DNA from: Inhella crocodyli
GTDB lineage: Bacteria > Pseudomonadota > Gammaproteobacteria > Burkholderiales > Burkholderiaceae_C
Length of the DNA stretch: 64,000 nt
Assembly (NCBI RefSeq): GCF_004004565.1
Contig: NZ_SACM01000001.1
Location: forward strand, 1,641,765-1,705,764
Reading direction: 5' to 3'
Shown here: positions 8,007 through 17,280 of the stretch, piece by piece
Position numbering within the stretch: position 1 is the first letter of the stretch
Layout of the letters: each line of letters starts with the position of its first letter
Notes under the pieces: generated by a model
What the model was told of the DNA's origin: nothing
The model's database searches: none
What the model saw: the letters and a program-made list of their open reading frames with translations, nothing else
Position numbers and translations under genes: made by a program

Positions 8007-9584
8007 TCAGTGGCGGAAGTGGCGCACGCCGGTGAACACCATCGCGATGCCACGCTCGTTGGCCGCCGCGATCACCTCCTCGTCGCGCATCGAGCCGCCG
8101 GGCTGGATGACGCAGCTGGCCCCCGCGTCGGCCAGCACGTCCAGGCCGTCGCGGAAGGGGAAGAAGGCATCGCTGGCCACCACCGAGCCCTTCAAGGCCA
8201 GACCGGCGTTGGCCGCTTTGATCGCGGCGATCTTGGTGGAGTCCACGCGGCTCATCTGGCCGGCGCCCACGCCCAGGGTCATGCCGCCGCCGCAGAAGAC
8301 GATGGCGTTGCTCTTGACGTACTGCGCCACCGTCCACGCGAACATCAGGTCGTCCAGCTGCTGGGCCGTGGGCTGCAACTGGGTGACGACCTTGAGCTCG
8401 TCGCGCTGGAGGAAGTGGTTGTCGGCGGTCTGCACCAGCAGGCCCGAACCAACGCGCTTGCTGTCTTGCGCGTTGCGGCCTTGCAGCCAGGGCGTGTGGC
8501 CGCCCAAGGGCAGCGCGATTTCCAGCAGGCGCACGTTGGCCTTGCCGGCAAAGATGGCGCGGGCCTCGTCGGTGAAGCTCGGGGCCATCAGCACCTCGAC
8601 GAACTGCTTGGCCACCAGCGCGGCCGCGGCGCCGTCCACCGGGCGGTTGAAGGCGATGATGCCGCCGAAGGCGCTGGTCGGGTCGGTCTGGAAGGCCTTG
8701 CTGTAGGCCTCGGCCGGCGTCGCGGCCACGGCCACGCCGCAAGGGTTGGCGTGCTTGACGATGACGCAGGCCGGGGCCTCGAAGCTCTTCACGCACTCCC
8801 AGGCCGCGTCGGCGTCGGCGATGTTGTTGTAGCTGAGCTCCTTGCCCTGCAACTGCTTGCCGGTGACCAGGCTGCCCGGGGCGGGGTGCAGGTCGCGGTA
8901 CAGCGCCGCGCTTTGGTGGCTGTTCTCGCCGTAGCGCAGGTCTTGCACCTTGACGAAGCTGCTGTTGAGCTGGGCCGGGTACTCGCTCAAGGTCCCGTCG
9001 GCTTGGTAAGCGCTCAGGTAGTTGCTGATGGCGGCGTCGTACTGGGCGATGCGGTTGAACGCGGCCACGCTGCAGGCAAAGCGCGTGGCATCGCTGGTCT
9101 TGCCATGGGCCAGCAACTCGGCGAGCACCTGGGGGTACTGGGCGGCGTCGGTCAGCACGGTGACGTCCTTCCAGTTCTTGGCCGCGCTGCGCACCATGGC
9201 CGGGCCGCCGATGTCGATGTTCTCGATGGCGTCTTCCAGCGTGCAACCCGGCTTGGCCACGGTGGCCTCGAAGGGGTAGAGGTTGACGGCCAGGATGTCG
9301 ATGCGCGTGATGCCGTGCTGCTGCATGGCGGCCACGTGCTCGGGCAGGTCGCTGCGGGCCAGCAGGCCGCCGTGGATGGTCGGGTGCAGGGTCTTGACGC
9401 GGCCGTCCATCATTTCCGGGAAGCCGGTGTGCTGGGCCACCTCGGTGACGGGCAAGCCCGATTCCTGCAGCAGCTTGGCGGTGCCGCCCGTGCTCAGCAA
9501 GGTGCAGCCCAGGCCGTGCAGGCTGCGGGCGAAGTCAACGATGCCCGTCTTGTCGGAGACGGAAAGGAGTGCGGTCAAGGCCAT
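8007..9584 (-). CDS. purH: Bifunctional AICAR formyltransferase / IMP cyclohydrolase
   Basis: 525 aa, full length. It catalyses the last two steps of de novo purine synthesis: AICAR to FAICAR using 10-formyl-THF, then cyclisation to IMP. The N-terminal MGS-like cyclohydrolase domain begins [18 protein letters not shown] and includes [14 protein letters not shown]. The C-terminal transformylase domain includes [14 protein letters not shown] and ends with [15 protein letters not shown]. The ATG at 9584 lies 8 bp from the fis stop, so it is the last gene of a dusB-fis-purH operon with a terminator after it. Confidence 0.97.
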   Translation of the reverse strand: MALTALLSVSDKTGIVDFARSLHGLGCTLLSTGGTAKLLQESGLPVTEVAQHTGFPEMMDGRVKTLHPTIHGGLLARSDLPEHVAAMQQHGITRIDILAVNLYPFEATVAKPGCTLEDAIENIDIGGPAMVRSAAKNWKDVTVLTDAAQYPQVLAELLAHGKTSDATRFACSVAAFNRIAQYDAAISNYLSAYQADGTLSEYPAQLNSSFVKVQDLRYGENSHQSAALYRDLHPAPGSLVTGKQLQGKELSYNNIADADAAWECVKSFEAPACVIVKHANPCGVAVAATPAEAYSKAFQTDPTSAFGGIIAFNRPVDGAAAALVAKQFVEVLMAPSFTDEARAIFAGKANVRLLEIALPLGGHTPWLQGRNAQDSKRVGSGLLVQTADNHFLQRDELKVVTQLQPTAQQLDDLMFAWTVAQYVKSNAIVFCGGGMTLGVGAGQMSRVDSTKIAAIKAANAGLALKGSVVASDAFFPFRDGLDVLADAGASCVIQPGGSMRDEEVIAAANERGIAMVFTGVRHFRH

Positions 9585-9592
9585 GAAGGAGC

Positions 9593-9826
9593 TCACAGGA
9601 GGTGGTGATCGGAAAGTTTGCGGCGCAGGGTGTTGCGGTTGATGCCCAGCCAATCGGCGGCACGGCTCTGGTTGCCTTGGCAACGGGCCATCACCACTTC
9701 GAGCAGCGGCTTCTCGACGAGCTTGACGACCATCTCGTGCAGCGAGTGCGGCGTTTGGTCGCCGAGGTCGCGGAAATAGACATCGAGGTTTTCGCGGACG
9801 CATTCGTCCAGGGACTTCACGGGCAT
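9593..9826 (-). CDS. fis: Fis family nucleoid-associated / transcriptional regulator
   Basis: 77 aa, close to the usual short betaproteobacterial Fis. The C-terminal helix-turn-helix is [18 protein letters not shown], and the preceding helices ([20 protein letters not shown]) form the dimer core. Fis bends DNA and modulates growth-phase-dependent promoters. The start at 9826 ([15 protein letters not shown]) follows the dusB stop by 17 bp. dusB-fis is a widely conserved pair. Confidence 0.95.
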   Translation of the reverse strand: MPVKSLDECVRENLDVYFRDLGDQTPHSLHEMVVKLVEKPLLEVVMARCQGNQSRAADWLGINRNTLRRKLSDHHLL

Positions 9827-9843
9827 GGGCGGGTCGAGATCGG

Positions 9844-10869
9844 TCAGGCCTGCTGCAAGAGCGCGGCGTCGTTGGCGGGCAGGCGTTCGAAGTCGAGCGC
9901 CAGCCGCTGAAAGGTGTCGTCCAGCCAGCGCAGCTGCTCGGCGCTGGTCTGCAGTTGGTTCATGGCGGCGCGCAGGTCCTCGCCGCCGGGCAGCTGCTTC
10001 AGCAGCCAGCCGATGTGCTTGCGCGCCGTGCGGGTGCCCGTGAGCTCGCCGTACAGGCGGTAGTGGTCGTCCAGGTGCTCGGTCAGCCAGGCCTGCACCT
10101 CGGCCACGCGCGGCGCGGGGCGGTGCGTGCCATGCGCCAGGTAATGCGCGATGTCGCCAAAGATCCAGGGCCGGCCTTGCGCCGCGCGGCCGATCATGAT
10201 GGCGTCGGCGCCCGTCGCGGCCAGCACGGCCGCGGCGCGCTCGGGGCTGTCGATGTCGCCGTTGGCCACCACGGGGATGCGCACGGCGCGCTTGATGGCG
10301 GCCACGGTGTCGTGCTCCGCCTCGCCGCCGTAGCCCTGCTCGCGCGTTCGGCCGTGCACGGTCAGCATCTGCACGCCCAGCTGCTCCGCGGCCACGGCCA
10401 GGGCCGGCGCGTTCTTGTGGGTGGCACACCAGCCGGTGCGCATCTTGAGCGTGACGGGCACGTTCAAGGGCGCGCAGGCCTGCACCACGGCGTCGACGAT
10501 GCGCAGGGCCAAGGCTTCGTTCTGCATAAGCGCCGAGCCGGCCCACACGTTGCACACCTTCTTGGCCGGGCAGCCCATGTTGATGTCGATGATCTGCGCG
10601 CCGCGCTGCACGTTGTAGCGGGCGGCTTCGGCCATCTGCACCGGGTCCACGCCGGCGATTTGCACGGCGATCGGCGCCGGCTCCCCATCGTGATTGGCGC
10701 GGCGGCTGGTCTTCAGGCTGGCCCACAGGTGGGGTTGGCTGGTCACCATCTCGCTGACCGCGTACCCCGCCCCCAGCTTCTTGCACAGCGTGCGGAAAGG
10801 GCGGTCGGTCACGCCGGCCATCGGGGCGACAAACAGCCGGTTGGGCAGCTCGTGGGGACCGATGCGCAT
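9844..10869 (-). CDS. dusB: tRNA-dihydrouridine synthase B
   Basis: 341-aa FMN enzyme that reduces uridine to dihydrouridine in the tRNA D-loop. The N-terminal TIM barrel begins [20 protein letters not shown]. The catalytic Cys100 lies in [16 protein letters not shown]-phosphate contacts are expected in IPVVANGDI and [16 protein letters not shown]. It leads the dusB-fis-purH operon. A TAGAAT box at 10903-10898 on the minus strand, 29 bp upstream of the ATG, is the best promoter candidate. Confidence 0.96.
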   Translation of the reverse strand: MRIGPHELPNRLFVAPMAGVTDRPFRTLCKKLGAGYAVSEMVTSQPHLWASLKTSRRANHDGEPAPIAVQIAGVDPVQMAEAARYNVQRGAQIIDINMGCPAKKVCNVWAGSALMQNEALALRIVDAVVQACAPLNVPVTLKMRTGWCATHKNAPALAVAAEQLGVQMLTVHGRTREQGYGGEAEHDTVAAIKRAVRIPVVANGDIDSPERAAAVLAATGADAIMIGRAAQGRPWIFGDIAHYLAHGTHRPAPRVAEVQAWLTEHLDDHYRLYGELTGTRTARKHIGWLLKQLPGGEDLRAAMNQLQTSAEQLRWLDDTFQRLALDFERLPANDAALLQQA

Positions 10870-10897
10870 GGGGGAGGCTTGCCTAAAAAAACAGCAG

Positions 10898-10926
10898 ATT
10901 CTAAGGGGAAGCCCTGAGCACGCCAG
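10898..10926 (-). promoter_or_regulatory. Candidate sigma-70 promoter of dusB-fis-purH
   Basis: Minus-strand TAGAAT (10903-10898) as -10, with CTGGCG (10926-10921) 17 bp upstream as a weak -35. It lies in the 69-bp gap between dusB and the divergent YqaA-like gene. Confidence 0.4.
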
Positions 10927-10938
10927 AATCCGCGCGCC

Positions 10939-11448
10939 ATGGAAGCCACCCTCACCGCCTGGATCACCGCCCTGCTCGCCTGGCTGGCCCTGCCGACCGT
11001 CGGACTGCCGGCGGTGTTCATCGTGGCACTGGTGTCGGCCACGCTGCTGCCCATGGGCTCGGAGCCCGTCGTCTTTGCGCTCGTCAAGGCCGACCCCAGC
11101 CTGTTCTGGGCGGCCATCGCCGTGGCCACGGTGGGCAACACCTTGGGCGGCGCCATCAGCTGGGGCATGGGCTACGGTGCCGAGCGCGGCTACGAGCGCT
11201 GGCAAAAGCACCGCCCGAACAACCCCCGCCTGCTGGCCTGGCTCGAACGCTTCGGCCCCAAGGCCTGCTTGCTGAGTTGGCTGCCCGTGGTGGGCGACCC
11301 CCTGTGCGCCGTGGCCGGCTGGCTCCGCCTGCCGTTCTGGCCTTGCGTGGCCTGGATGGCCGTCGGCAAGGCCGCCCGCTACTTCGTGATGACGTCGTTT
11401 TTGCTGTGGGTGTTCCCGGGCGGGTTGCCGGGTCAGGGGACGGTGTAA
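10939..11448 (+). CDS. YqaA-family inner-membrane protein (VTT / SNARE-associated type)
   Basis: 169-aa integral membrane protein related to E. coli YqaA, a small relative of the DedA family. Hydrophobic segments are separated by the conserved ATVGNTLGGAISWGMGYG re-entrant loop, and WLPVVGDPLCAVAGWLR matches the second family motif. The function of YqaA proteins is unsettled; DedA relatives influence membrane lipid distribution. It is divergent from dusB. Its last 16 bp overlap the end of the convergent DNRLRE lipoprotein gene, with no terminator visible between them. Confidence 0.85.
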   Translation: MEATLTAWITALLAWLALPTVGLPAVFIVALVSATLLPMGSEPVVFALVKADPSLFWAAIAVATVGNTLGGAISWGMGYGAERGYERWQKHRPNNPRLLAWLERFGPKACLLSWLPVVGDPLCAVAGWLRLPFWPCVAWMAVGKAARYFVMTSFLLWVFPGGLPGQGTV

Positions 11449-14400
11449 GTGACCGTCAGCTTCGGGCGCAGGCTGGGGTCAAGCGCGTATTCGCGGGACC
11501 AGAAGGTCTTCAAGTTGGGGTTGCCCGCGGTGCGCCGCAGCTTCCAGCCATGGTTCACCGCGCCCTGCTGCATGGCACGAACACCCGGCCCCACGTCGAT
11601 GCTCATCCAGCCGGCAGGCCAGCCGATGGCACCGCTGCCGTCAGCGATGGCCAAAGCATCCGACGAGCCAACGGCACCGGGGCTGGCCCAGTTCGTTCCG
11701 CTGCGACACGCGTTCCACGTGACTGTGACCTCGTTCCAATCGCAAAGCAGGCGGTAAGCGGACAGGGTCACGTCGTACGCAGTACTTTTGAACAGCCCCA
11801 GTTGCGCACTGACGATGGTGGCGTTGTCCGGGATGGGCCCGCCCTCGCGAGCAAAGATCGCAAAGCGCAACACCGGTGTGTACGAGCCGTACTCGTCCGC
11901 CAGGTTGGTCCGCGCGCCTAGGTTGGTCGTCGGCCACCAGACGTACAAATTGGCGTCCCGCGTTCCGTTGTAGCCCGCCAAGCCGTCCTGCAGCACGCGG
12001 ATAACGGGCGTACCGGTTTCAGGCGGTGCTTGCACCGTGATAGAGACGGCCGAGGCGTTGGCTGTCAACCCGCCAGCGTCGGTCACGGTCGCCGTCAGGA
12101 CCTTGGTCCCCAGGCTCGCCTGGGACCAGGTGGTGGACCAGGGAGCCTGGGTCACGGTCGCCAGCGGCACGCCATTGGCAAAGAAGCTGACCGAAGCGAC
12201 CTGACCCTCGGGGTCGCTGGGCTGGGCAGTGATCACGATCGGCTGGCCCAAGACAAAAGTCTGCCCCGACTGGGGCGAAGTCAGCGAAACACTGGGCGCC
12301 TGGTTGGGCACTTGCACTTGCACCGTCACCGTGCTGCTGGTGGTCACCGCACCGGCGTTGTCGGTGGCCCGAGCCGCAAAGCGAACACTGCCAGTCGCCG
12401 GCGCGTTGCGCACCACTTGCCAAGGCGCTTGCGTCAGCGTGGCGACCACCAAGTCGTTTTCAAGGAACTCCACTTTGACAACGCTTCCGCCGGCATCAGG
12501 ATCGCTGGCCGTCGCAGCCACGGTCATGGCCTGCCCGGGAGCCACCACGTCGCCTTGACGCGGCGCACTCAGCGCGACCGAGGGGGGTTGGTTGACGGGG
12601 GCGGGGGTGCCGTTGGGTGGCTGCCAGCCGAACGGCTTGTACAACCACACCTGACCTTCCATGCTGTTTTGCAGCGCCATGAAGGCGTCCAAGTTGGGGA
12701 TGTACTTCCACTTGCCCAAAATGCCGGTGCCCACGTTGGCGCTGGGCAGGGCGCCGCCGACGTTGGGTTGACGTGTCAAGGTCCAGCCCGTGGTCGACAC
12801 CGTCGCAGGCGGCTTCAAGCGCCACAGGTAGTCGGCACCGCACCAAAGCACGTGATCGCGGCGCACGGGATCGAAGTCAAAGCCGCAGTTCTGAATGGAC
12901 AACGTGCCGGCGCTCAGCAGGGCCTGCAACTCGCCTGAGGCTTCGGTGTAGGACAGGGTTTTGTCGGCATTTCCATTGGGCCCTGTGAGGGCGGTCGCCA
13001 CGTTCCAAAAGGCAAAGGGACGTGTCTTGTCCGCCACGCGCACCACCAAGCGCTGCACGGGGTCATAGGCACAGACCGTTTGGCCCTGTGGGGTGTCCCA
13101 CCATGCGCCGACTCGACTCCAAGTGTCAGCCGCCGGATTGCCGACGTCATTCAAGGCCAGGCGGTAAAGGTAAGTGGACGTGCCCCCGCCCGGAGGCCGG
13201 GCCGCCATGTAGACCACGTCCTTGCCGCCCTCCTGCGCGTAGCCGGTGCAGCCCTGCAAATGGGCGCCAGGGATCGAAGTGGGCGCGAAGTAGCGCGCCG
13301 CATCCCGGTTTTGCCACATCGCCCCACCAGTGACCTCGGGAAACGGAGCCACCCGTTTGACGTGCGAGCCCGTCGTCCCACCGACCTTCATCGGATCGGC
13401 TTTGGCCGGGTCCCACAAATAGGGGCCGGTGACGCGGGTGCCGCCGCTGCCGTTGTCTCGTACATAGGCGCCTCCGGTGTTGTAGCTGGCCCCACCCAGC
13501 ACCAGGAAGCGATCTGCCACGGGCAAATAGATGTTGTTGTCGTAGGTATGGGCGGCAGCCGGAGCGTTGTCGGGCCCGTCAACCGCGTGAAATGCCCCAG
13601 CCCGGAAGAGTTGAATGTCGCTGGGCAGTGAGGCACGCTCCCACAGCCGCGTGCTGCCTCTCCAGCGATACACCTCATTGCCCCCGTAGTTGGCATGCCC
13701 CCCCCCGAACAGCAGCAGGTCGCCACGTCGGCTGTCCCAAGCAAACCCACTCCAGGCGGTGATCAGCGAGGCCGGCTGCCCCACCCCGCCAAAGTTCTGC
13801 TCCCACACGCGCAAGTCCGCGGGCGTCCACACGCTGTTGAACAAGTTGGCGTTGACCTGCACCCACCCCCCTTCGGGCACCGTTCGCAACAGAGCCACCA
13901 GTTCCGGCAGGTCGGCAAGAGGAGTTCCGTCGGCGGCCACGGCGCGGGCCCGGCGGTCCGGCCCAGCGGCGGCGCCCACAGGATCACGCAATGCACGACC
14001 AGCCCAACGGGTAGGGCTGTCGGCGTCGGAGGCTTCGGCAGCATCGGGTTCGACCACCGAGAAGCGAAGGCGTGCCTGCGCCACCTGGCCTGCAGCATCG
14101 ACGGCCTCCACCTCGACCCAGGTCTCGCCGGCGCGCTGGGCCGTGCCCAGCAGGTCGCCATTCGGCGTCAGCCGCAAGCCCTGGGGCAAGGCCCCGGCAG
14201 CCACGCGCCAACGCACCTCGCCCTCGGCGTTGGAGGCGCTCAGCCGGAACTGCAGCGCACGCCCCACCGACAGGATGGGCGCGGCCGAATCTTGAATGGC
14301 GAAGGCCTCCTGTGCGCGCACGGGGGGCGCTTGGCGGACCGCGGCCGCTTTCAGAACCGGCTGCGGGTCGGGCTGCCCACCGCCGCAAGACGCTAGCAGC

Positions 14401-14468
14401 ATCAGTGCGGCGACCGCCACAGGTGCACGCCATGCGAAGGGCAACGAGGGAGTGTGGCGATTCGTCAT
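11433..14468 (-). CDS. Large surface lipoprotein: Ig-like repeats, propeller-like core and C-terminal DNRLRE domain
   Basis: 1011 aa with a lipoprotein signal peptide ending in LASC (acylated Cys28). A putative Ig fold lies at about residues 60-140 (GALPQGLRLTPNGDLLG). A kelch/galactose-oxidase-like propeller region at about 190-640 carries repeats such as LLLFGGGHANYGGNEVYRW and DRFLVLGGASYNTGGA. Two bacterial Ig modules (NQPPSVALSAP and NQAPSVSLTSP) share an LTQAPW / VTQAPW element. The C-terminal DNRLRE-type domain (about 830-1011) ends LRPKLTVTYTVP. No catalytic residues were recognised. It is probably outer-membrane anchored and possibly carbohydrate- or surface-binding. By eye its base composition is less GC-rich than its neighbours, which could mean transfer. 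Confidence 0.75.
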   Translation of the reverse strand: MTNRHTPSLPFAWRAPVAVAALMLLASCGGGQPDPQPVLKAAAVRQAPPVRAQEAFAIQDSAAPILSVGRALQFRLSASNAEGEVRWRVAAGALPQGLRLTPNGDLLGTAQRAGETWVEVEAVDAAGQVAQARLRFSVVEPDAAEASDADSPTRWAGRALRDPVGAAAGPDRRARAVAADGTPLADLPELVALLRTVPEGGWVQVNANLFNSVWTPADLRVWEQNFGGVGQPASLITAWSGFAWDSRRGDLLLFGGGHANYGGNEVYRWRGSTRLWERASLPSDIQLFRAGAFHAVDGPDNAPAAAHTYDNNIYLPVADRFLVLGGASYNTGGAYVRDNGSGGTRVTGPYLWDPAKADPMKVGGTTGSHVKRVAPFPEVTGGAMWQNRDAARYFAPTSIPGAHLQGCTGYAQEGGKDVVYMAARPPGGGTSTYLYRLALNDVGNPAADTWSRVGAWWDTPQGQTVCAYDPVQRLVVRVADKTRPFAFWNVATALTGPNGNADKTLSYTEASGELQALLSAGTLSIQNCGFDFDPVRRDHVLWCGADYLWRLKPPATVSTTGWTLTRQPNVGGALPSANVGTGILGKWKYIPNLDAFMALQNSMEGQVWLYKPFGWQPPNGTPAPVNQPPSVALSAPRQGDVVAPGQAMTVAATASDPDAGGSVVKVEFLENDLVVATLTQAPWQVVRNAPATGSVRFAARATDNAGAVTTSSTVTVQVQVPNQAPSVSLTSPQSGQTFVLGQPIVITAQPSDPEGQVASVSFFANGVPLATVTQAPWSTTWSQASLGTKVLTATVTDAGGLTANASAVSITVQAPPETGTPVIRVLQDGLAGYNGTRDANLYVWWPTTNLGARTNLADEYGSYTPVLRFAIFAREGGPIPDNATIVSAQLGLFKSTAYDVTLSAYRLLCDWNEVTVTWNACRSGTNWASPGAVGSSDALAIADGSGAIGWPAGWMSIDVGPGVRAMQQGAVNHGWKLRRTAGNPNLKTFWSREYALDPSLRPKLTVTYTVP

Positions 14469-14663
14469 GTCAAGTTCAGTCTGTAAAACATCGTGAGGCA
14501 CAAGCCCCGGGGGTCGCGTGCGCGATTCGAGAACCAGGCGGGATTCGCCTGTTTCAGGGGGAACGACCGAAGTCTGCGCCGACTTCCCCCGATTGCCAAT
14601 CCAGCGAATCAGGGTCACCGTGCTGACGACAATCCTGCCCTCTGCGTCCTTTCTATCGCCCCC

Positions 14664-16148
14664 ATGAGCAACCCCGCCTACGAACGACTCGTCCAGCGCC
14701 ACCTCCGCATGCACCGCCTGGGCCACTTGCAATCGATCGCCGCCTGGGACCAGTCGGCCTTCATGCCCCCCAAGGGCAACGATGCCCGCGCCGCGGCGCT
14801 GGCCGAAGTCGGCGGGCTGCTGCACGAGATGGGCACGGCGCCGGAGCTCAAGACCTGGCTGGACGAAGCCGCCGCCGAGCCCCTGAGCGACTTCGAGCGC
14901 GATTCGCTGCGCGAAATGCGGCGCGCTTGGGATGCGCGCAACGCGCTGCCACCTTCGCTGGTCGAGGCCATCAGCTTGGCCACCTCGCACTGCGAGCACG
15001 CTTGGCGCACGCAACGTCCGGCCAACGACTGGAGCGGCTTCCTGCCCAACCTGAAGGAAGTGGTGCGCTTGCAACGGGAAATGGCCAGCCGCTTGTCCGA
15101 GGCCCAAGGTCTGAGCAAGTACGACGCGCTGCTGGACCGCTACGAGCCGGGCATGCGCAGCGCCGACATCGACCGCGTGTTCGGTGACCTGCGCCAGTGG
15201 CTGCCCAGCCTGATCCAACGCGTGATGGTTAAGCAATCGACCGAGGCCGTGTTGCGTCCCGAAGGCCCGTTCCCCAAGAGCGCCCAGCGCGAGCTGGGCT
15301 TGGCCGCGATGCAGTTGATGGGCTTTGACTTCGAGGCCGGCCGCCTGGACGAATCGGCCCACCCCTTCTGCGGCGGCGTGCCCGAGGACGTGCGCATGAC
15401 CACGCGCTACCGCGAGGACGACTGCCTGCCCGCGCTGATGGGCGTGATCCACGAAACCGGCCACGGCCGCTACGAGCAAAACCTGCCGCGCGAGTGGCTG
15501 GGCCTGCCCGTGGCGGAAGCCCGCTCGATGGGCATCCACGAAAGCCAAAGTCTGTCGTTCGAGATGCAACTGGGCAGCCACCCCGGCTTCGCCCGGCAAC
15601 TGGCGCCGCTGCTGCAGCGGCACTTGGGCGCCCAGCCCGCCTTCGAGGCCGACAACCTGCACCAACTGCTGACCCGCGTGAAGCCGGGCTACATCCGCGT
15701 CGATGCCGACGAGGTGACCTACCCTGCCCACGTGATCCTGCGTTACGAGATCGAGCGGGCGCTGATCGAAGGCGAGATCGAGTGCGAGGACATCCCCGCG
15801 CTGTGGCACGCCAAGATGACCGAGCTGCTTGGACTTTCTACCGAGGGCAACTACACCAACGGCTGCATGCAGGACGTGCACTGGTCGGCCGGCCTATTCG
15901 GCTACTTCCCCTGCTACACGCTGGGCGCCATGTACGCCGCGCAGTGGTTCGCCACCATGCGCCGCGAAATGCCCGACCTGGACGACCGCATCGCGCGCGG
16001 CGACCTGATCCCGGTGTTCGACTGGCTCAAAGCCAAGGTCTGGAGCCAAGGCAGCCGCCGGAGCACGCCGGAACTGGTGCAACGGGCCAGCGGCGAGCCG
16101 CTGAACCCGGCGCACTTTCGGGCGCACTTGGAAGCGCGCTACCTCTGA
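14664..16148 (+). CDS. Carboxypeptidase M32 (Taq family)
   Basis: 494-aa zinc carboxypeptidase that removes C-terminal residues from peptides. The HExxH zinc site is H263-E-T-G-H267 in GVIHETGHGRYEQ, followed by GIHESQSL, where the third ligand Glu lies. GYIRVDADEVTYP and YTNGCMQDVHWSAGLFGYFP are the usual C-terminal family blocks. No signal peptide is present. The ATG at 14664 gives the normal family length. The open frame extends further upstream, but into non-conserved sequence. Its TGA abuts the TGA of the convergent amgK gene, forming TGATCA. Confidence 0.93.
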   Translation: MSNPAYERLVQRHLRMHRLGHLQSIAAWDQSAFMPPKGNDARAAALAEVGGLLHEMGTAPELKTWLDEAAAEPLSDFERDSLREMRRAWDARNALPPSLVEAISLATSHCEHAWRTQRPANDWSGFLPNLKEVVRLQREMASRLSEAQGLSKYDALLDRYEPGMRSADIDRVFGDLRQWLPSLIQRVMVKQSTEAVLRPEGPFPKSAQRELGLAAMQLMGFDFEAGRLDESAHPFCGGVPEDVRMTTRYREDDCLPALMGVIHETGHGRYEQNLPREWLGLPVAEARSMGIHESQSLSFEMQLGSHPGFARQLAPLLQRHLGAQPAFEADNLHQLLTRVKPGYIRVDADEVTYPAHVILRYEIERALIEGEIECEDIPALWHAKMTELLGLSTEGNYTNGCMQDVHWSAGLFGYFPCYTLGAMYAAQWFATMRREMPDLDDRIARGDLIPVFDWLKAKVWSQGSRRSTPELVQRASGEPLNPAHFRAHLEARYL

Positions 16149-17204
16149 TCAGCGCATCGTGACGCCCACGGCCGTGAGGCCGGGGCGCAGCGCCTCGAGA
16201 AGGGGCACCAGCGGCGCCAACTCGCGGTACCGCATGGCGGTTTTGGTGGCGTAAGCGAAGAAGCGCGGCAGGTCTTCGGCGTAGGCCGGCTTGCCGTCGC
16301 GGTGCTTCAGGCGGCAGAAAATGCCGAGCACCTTGAGGTGGCGCTGCAGTGCCGTCCACTCGATGCGTCGCCACACCTGGCCGAAGTCCTCGTCCCAATC
16401 GATGCCGGCCTTGCGGGCCTGCTCCCAGTAGCGGATGGCCCAGTCCAACTCTTGCGCTTCGTCCCAACTGACAAAGGCATCGCGCAGCAGGGAAGCGATG
16501 TCGTAGCCCGCCGGGCCGCGCACGGCATCTTGGAAGTCCAGCACGCCGGGAGCCGCGCCCTCGGTGGGCGGGAGCATGAGGTTGCGCGGCATGAAATCGC
16601 GGTGCACAAGCACCTGTGGCTGCTCGGCGAACGCGCCGACCAGGGCGCCACAGACCGACTCCCAATGCCGCTGCTGCGTGGCATCCCAGGCCTGCCCAAA
16701 CTCGCGCCGAACGCACCAGTCCGGGAACAACTGCAGCTCACGGCGAATCAAGGCTTCGTCATAGGGCGGCAATCCCTCGGCGTCGCCTTCCCGTTGCAGT
16801 CGCACCAGGGTCGCAATGGCCGCGCGCATCAGCGACTCGGCGTTGCCCTGCCCGGCCTGCGCGGCCTGCAGCGCCGGCAGGTAGGTGCTGGCCCCCAGGT
16901 CGGTCATCAGCAAAAAGCCCTGGGACGGGTCGGCGGCCAGGTTCATCGGGGCCGACAAGCCGGCCCGCAGCAGGCGCTCTTGGACATCGCAAAACGGTGC
17001 GAGGTCGTTGTGGGCCGTGGGCGCGTCCATCACGATGGCACTGCGCCCATCGGCCAGCGGCAGGCGCCAGTAACGGCGGGGGCTGGCATCGCTGGCCGCC
17101 ACGTGCAGGCCATCCAGGGCCAGGCCGAGGCCCGCGGGCAGGCCGCGCAGCCAAGCAAGAAGCTGCGCCTCGCGGTCGGGCTCGAACCACGCAGAAAGGG
17201 TCAT
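16149..17204 (-). CDS. amgK: N-acetylmuramate / N-acetylglucosamine anomeric kinase (aminoglycoside phosphotransferase family)
   Basis: 351 aa from the ATG at 17204 (MTLSAWFEPDREAQLL); a TTG five codons upstream is possible. It phosphorylates MurNAc and GlcNAc at C1 in cell-wall recycling, bypassing MurA. The kinase fold shows the catalytic loop VHRDFMPRNLML and the metal loop VLDFQDAV. The divergent position next to lptD is the one in which amgK is normally found in betaproteobacteria and pseudomonads. Its usual partner, the nucleotidyltransferase murU, is not downstream here; an M32 peptidase occupies that side. Confidence 0.85.
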   Translation of the reverse strand: MTLSAWFEPDREAQLLAWLRGLPAGLGLALDGLHVAASDASPRRYWRLPLADGRSAIVMDAPTAHNDLAPFCDVQERLLRAGLSAPMNLAADPSQGFLLMTDLGASTYLPALQAAQAGQGNAESLMRAAIATLVRLQREGDAEGLPPYDEALIRRELQLFPDWCVRREFGQAWDATQQRHWESVCGALVGAFAEQPQVLVHRDFMPRNLMLPPTEGAAPGVLDFQDAVRGPAGYDIASLLRDAFVSWDEAQELDWAIRYWEQARKAGIDWDEDFGQVWRRIEWTALQRHLKVLGIFCRLKHRDGKPAYAEDLPRFFAYATKTAMRYRELAPLVPLLEALRPGLTAVGVTMR

Positions 17205-17280
17205 GGGAGGGGGCACCAAAAATCAGGAGGGCCACGCGGCCGGGGACGGTGAACCGCGCTGGGGATAATCGATTTTAGAA

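Noticed and set aside
14535..14551. CAGGCG-GGATT-CGCCTG hairpin in the gap between the DNRLRE lipoprotein and the M32 peptidase
   Set aside because: Only 6 bp with no T-run and no recognisable riboswitch core; left unassigned.
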